A DNA stretch of 7,447 nt from contig VBQB01000274.1 in the NCBI GenBank assembly GCA_005887855.1, positions 1 through 7,447 on the forward strand. The letters run 5' to 3'. Positions 4,860 to 7,447 of the stretch are shown one piece after another (within the stretch, counting starts at the first letter, position 1; each line of letters begins with the position of its first letter). Under the pieces are notes generated by a model. That model was given only the letters and a program-made list of their open reading frames with translations, had not been told where the DNA came from and searched no databases. The stretch is from Verrucomicrobiota bacterium. GTDB taxonomy: Bacteria; Verrucomicrobiota; Verrucomicrobiae; Chthoniobacterales; UBA10450. The position numbers were made by a program, and so were the translations under genes.

Positions 4860-5882
4860 ATGTTTAATCGGCGGAGCAAACCTATGGAACGACTCACGAT
4901 CTTGGCATTTTGTTTGATTTCAGCGCTGGCAATCGTCACTCCTCCGGTCGATGGACAGACGTACGCACCCATTGCCCAAAATGGTTCTCAGGGAGCGGCG
5001 GTGAACGCTCGATCCCCCGTCAGCAACGTGCATCCAACCGCGCCAATCTCGCGCAATATCGCTCGCGGACCAGTAAGCGTTGGCTCTCGAATGATCAACT
5101 CGCCGCCGGCACAAATCGTCGGTCAACCTGCCATGAATCTGCGGTCGAACTATTCGCCATTAGTGCGGCCATTGAATCCTACTTTGGCGGAAATGAGCGC
5201 TCGACCAACCGCGCGAATTGACAATGCGCAATCAATCCCGGGTATTCTAGCGAGACGCGAAAACGCGCAGGCCGCGCTTCCGATGGCGAATACTCAGCCG
5301 GTAGTCAAAACTGACAATTTACAACCAACCGGCGACGATTTGGTGAAGCGCCAAATGTCCGAACGCCCGGAAGCGATCGACGCTCACCGCATCGCAAGAA
5401 ACGACAACAATGTGCGACCAATCACTCGTGATTTAGCGAACCGTGATACCAAGCGGCACCCGGGGAAATGGAATCAGCCAAACGGAAGGAATCGCTTTAG
5501 CTATTCCGATGCGCTCCGCCGTTGCCGGCACGAATGGCATAACTCCAATTGGTGGAAGCAACATTTCACAACCATCGTTTTCGTTAACAGCGGATATTAT
5601 TATTTGAACTCGGGCTATTGGTATCCCGCCTTGGGCTACGATCCGCTCAGTAGTTATTACGATTACGATGGCCCGATCTACACTTACGGTAATCTACTAC
5701 CCGACGAGGTGATCGCGAATGTTCAAGTGGCATTGCAAGAGGTGGGTTACTACGGCGGCCCGATTACAGGTTCGCTCAGCGTAGAAACGCGTGCCGCCCT
5801 GGCGAATTATCAACGCGACCAGGGGTTGCTTATCACCGGAGCAATCGACGAGCCGACGATCGAGTCGCTTGGATTGTATTAG
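4860..5882 (+). CDS. Secreted protein with C-terminal peptidoglycan-binding domain
   Basis: A 340-residue exported protein. A signal peptide covers about residues 1-32 (basic RRSKPMER, hydrophobic LTILAFCLISALAIV, cleavage near VDG). Residues 33-210 are a low-complexity linker rich in Asn, Arg, Pro, Ala and Gln. Residues 238-276 are strikingly Tyr-rich (FVNSGYYYLNSGYWY, SSYYDYDGPIYTYG). Residues 282-338 match the PG_binding_1 fold: VIANVQVALQEVGYYGG, TRAALANYQRDQGL and GAIDEPTIESLG. It therefore probably sits in the periplasm or on the outer face and holds the cell wall; no enzymatic domain is seen. Two starts are plausible: ATG 4860 behind AGAAGG, and ATG 4884 behind GGAG with a 7-base spacer; both keep the signal peptide, and the second is arguably better. 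The amidohydrolase gene follows 57 bases later on the same strand. Confidence 0.87.
   Translation: MFNRRSKPMERLTILAFCLISALAIVTPPVDGQTYAPIAQNGSQGAAVNARSPVSNVHPTAPISRNIARGPVSVGSRMINSPPAQIVGQPAMNLRSNYSPLVRPLNPTLAEMSARPTARIDNAQSIPGILARRENAQAALPMANTQPVVKTDNLQPTGDDLVKRQMSERPEAIDAHRIARNDNNVRPITRDLANRDTKRHPGKWNQPNGRNRFSYSDALRRCRHEWHNSNWWKQHFTTIVFVNSGYYYLNSGYWYPALGYDPLSSYYDYDGPIYTYGNLLPDEVIANVQVALQEVGYYGGPITGSLSVETRAALANYQRDQGLLITGAIDEPTIESLGLY
4873..4876 (+). promoter_or_regulatory. Ribosome binding site supporting the alternative start at 4884
   Basis: GGAG lies 7 bases before the in-frame ATG at 4884. The competing upstream ATG at 4860 has AGAAGG at 4847-4852, also 7 bases away, so the start cannot be settled from sequence alone. 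Confidence 0.4.
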
Positions 5883-5935
5883 AGCTCTTTCGAGGGTGTT
5901 TCAATCTTAACGGAAACATCCGTCTTTAAAGAGCT
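5883..5935 (+). promoter_or_regulatory. Two-part hairpin between the peptidoglycan-binding and amidohydrolase genes
   Basis: Outer arms AGCTCTTT (5883-5890) and AAAGAGCT (5928-5935) pair perfectly over 8 bp. Inside, GGGTGTTTC (5894-5902) pairs with GAAACATCC (5913-5921) over 9 bp with one G-U wobble, closing a 10-base loop. The structure begins right after the TAG of the first gene, and its right arm contains AAAGAG, the best Shine-Dalgarno candidate for the ATG at 5940. In RNA it could end part of the transcripts or mask that ribosome binding site. No long T tract follows, so a simple terminator is less likely. Confidence 0.55.
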
Positions 5936-5939
5936 GATC

Positions 5940-7447
5940 ATGCGTCCATTCATCGCATTGGCCGTAGCATTTTCCGGAATCGCGCAGGCGTCCGCCGTGC
6001 AACATAGCGAAAAGATCCTAATCCAAGGCAACGCCGCCGGTAATCAGACCGTGCAGACCGACGCCACGGGTGCCGCACGCGCTGAATATTCTTACAACGA
6101 TCGCGGTCGCGGCGATCACATCATCGCGACTTGGAAGCTCGATGCTGCCGGAGTGCCTGCCGAATACGAAGGCAACGGCAGCGATTACATGAAAGCGCCG
6201 ATCGAGGAACAATTCGAAGTTAAAGATGGCAAGGCGCGTTGGAAAAATCGCACCGAACAGGGCGAGCAAGCCATTAGTGGCGAAGGGTTCTATGTGCCGG
6301 CCAATGCGCCGCCGGAATTCGCGGGTGTGCTTGCGCGTGCTCTGCTGAAAGCGCCGGGCCACAAGCTCTCACTGCTTCCTGCCGGCGAAGCGAGTATGGA
6401 AGAGTCTGGCAAGGTCAGCGTCGACGGTGCATCCGGTAAGGTCGAATTGATTCAGTATCGCATCACTGGCCTCGGCTTTACGCCGCGGTCGATCTGGCTC
6501 GACCACGACGGCAACACGGCGGCGTCCGTATCGAGTTGGTTTTCGGTTATCCCAGCTGAGTACGAACCGGCGGTTTCGCAGCTGCAAGCCGCTCAACAGG
6601 AAGCCGACAACGTGTGGTCCGGACGTCTCGCCCAAGAGCTCGCGCACGTTCCGAAAGGCGATCTCGTGATCCGCAACGCGCGCCTGTTCGATCCGGGCGA
6701 CCTCAGCGTTACCGTGGGAACCAGTGTGCTCGTGCGCGGCAATCGCATCGTACGCGTGGCGCCCGATGCCGACATTAAGCCATCCGCGGATGCCGAGATC
6801 ATCGACGCGCATGGCCGCTTTATGATGCCGGGGTTGTGGGATAACCACCAGCATTTCAGCGATGTCGAGGGCGCGCTCGATCTGGCCAACGGTGTGACCA
6901 GCGCGCGAGACATGGCTAACGACACCGATAATTTCTTAAAGCGCGTCGCGCGCTTCGATGATGGCAGCGAGCTCGGGCCGCGCGTGTTGAAAGCTGGCAT
7001 CATCGACGGCACTGGCGAGTTCGCAGGGCCGACCAAGATGCGCGTCGATACGGCCGAGCAGGCCATTCAGGACGTCGATTGGTATGCCGACCACGGCTAC
7101 GTGCAGATCAAGATCTATTCCTCGGTCAAACCCGAGCTGGTTCCGATTATCGCCGATCGCGCACATGCGCGCGGCTTGCGCGTCAGGGGTCACGTGCCGG
7201 CCTTTATGTCAGCGCGCCAATTCATCGAGGGTGGTGCTGATGAAATCCAGCACCTCAATTTCATCGAACTGAATTTCCTGTTTCCTGAAGTGAAGGAGAC
7301 GCGGAATCGCGACCGTTTTATCAAGGTGGCCGAGCACGCGCGCGAATTCACGCCCGACAAACCCGAAGTGCGCGACTTCATCGCGTTCCTCAAGCAGCAT
7401 CACACCGTGCTCGATCCGACCGTGAGCATCTTCGAGGCGTTGTTTTG
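5940..7447 (+). CDS. Secreted metal-dependent amidohydrolase, cut by the right edge
   Basis: The frame is open for 502 codons from ATG 5940 to the window end with no stop. Residues 1-19 are a signal peptide (FIALAVAFSGIAQ, cleavage after ASA). Residues 20-235 are an N-terminal domain I cannot name, with conserved-looking stretches such as GEGFYVPANAPPEFAGVL and YRITGLGFTPRSIWLD. From 240 on is an amidohydrolase: the beta-sandwich lead-in GDLVIRNARLFDP, VRGNRIVRVAP and MMPGLWDNHQHF, with metal ligands His303 and His305. Lys391 (VQIKIYSS) is the probable carboxylated bridging lysine; His418 (GHVP) and His438 (EIQHLNF) are further ligands. The last expected Asp lies beyond the window. It resembles imidazolonepropionase/prolidase-type amidohydrolases, which hydrolyse C-N bonds in small amides or peptides; the substrate here is unknown. 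GC-rich GCG/CGC codons dominate its second half. Confidence 0.9.
   Translation, partial: MRPFIALAVAFSGIAQASAVQHSEKILIQGNAAGNQTVQTDATGAARAEYSYNDRGRGDHIIATWKLDAAGVPAEYEGNGSDYMKAPIEEQFEVKDGKARWKNRTEQGEQAISGEGFYVPANAPPEFAGVLARALLKAPGHKLSLLPAGEASMEESGKVSVDGASGKVELIQYRITGLGFTPRSIWLDHDGNTAASVSSWFSVIPAEYEPAVSQLQAAQQEADNVWSGRLAQELAHVPKGDLVIRNARLFDPGDLSVTVGTSVLVRGNRIVRVAPDADIKPSADAEIIDAHGRFMMPGLWDNHQHFSDVEGALDLANGVTSARDMANDTDNFLKRVARFDDGSELGPRVLKAGIIDGTGEFAGPTKMRVDTAEQAIQDVDWYADHGYVQIKIYSSVKPELVPIIADRAHARGLRVRGHVPAFMSARQFIEGGADEIQHLNFIELNFLFPEVKETRNRDRFIKVAEHAREFTPDKPEVRDFIAFLKQHHTVLDPTVSIFEALF

Noticed and set aside
4458..4867. Open frames running through the tRNA and the repeats
   Set aside because: They translate a tRNA and hairpin-rich repeat sequence; no independent sign of coding.
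6018..7403. Several long minus-strand open frames opposite the amidohydrolase (for example 6369-6854 and 6593-7066)
   Set aside because: They are shadows of the strongly coding plus frame, whose GC-rich third positions suppress stops on the other strand. They are rich in Arg/Ser/Ala without motifs.

Overview
The window looks like chromosomal DNA from a member of the Verrucomicrobiota, perhaps a soil Chthoniobacterales lineage. The main clue is a secreted protein with a VPDGG-type C-terminal sorting tail, a variant of the VPDSG-CTERM/PEP-CTERM signals typical of that phylum. A DUF6941-like small protein, a stand-alone FHA protein and a branching-enzyme-like GH13 protein fit this. The placement is an inference from protein style and was not tested by a search.

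Layout. 1-661 (minus): the start of an unidentified gene running off the left edge, preceded by a VPDGG-CTERM secreted protein. 662-1389: mostly unexplained, with one weak minus-strand frame and small hairpins. 1390-1785 (plus): DUF6941-like cytoplasmic protein. 1806-1944 (plus): a hairpin, then a short signal-peptide-like reading frame whose only nearby ATG is out of frame by one base. 1906-3751 (minus): a CBM48-GH13 alpha-glucan enzyme broken by a frame change, probably a small deletion, between catalytic regions III and IV. 3893-4198 (minus): FHA-domain protein with a strong ribosome binding site. 4199-4499: a possible 48-residue ORF and a heptamer repeat. 4500-4572 (plus): tRNA-Ala(GGC). 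4572-4818: two diverged copies of a hairpin-rich repeat, the first abutting the tRNA. 4860-5882 (plus): secreted protein with a C-terminal peptidoglycan-binding domain. 5883-5935: two-part hairpin. 5940 to the right edge (plus): secreted metal-dependent amidohydrolase, open to the end of the window.

How the genes relate. There is no obvious single pathway. Three confident products carry signal peptides (VPDGG-CTERM protein, peptidoglycan-binding protein, amidohydrolase), so much of the window concerns the cell envelope or exterior. The GH13 gene would act on glycogen-like glucan and lies behind the FHA gene on the same strand. The peptidoglycan-binding and amidohydrolase genes are co-directional, 57 bases apart, with the hairpin filling the gap. 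No CRISPR array, transposase, integrase, phage gene or recognisable defence module was seen. The most useful leads are the broken GH13 gene, the repeat pair behind the tRNA, the hairpin at 5883-5935 and the frame-shifted small secreted ORF.
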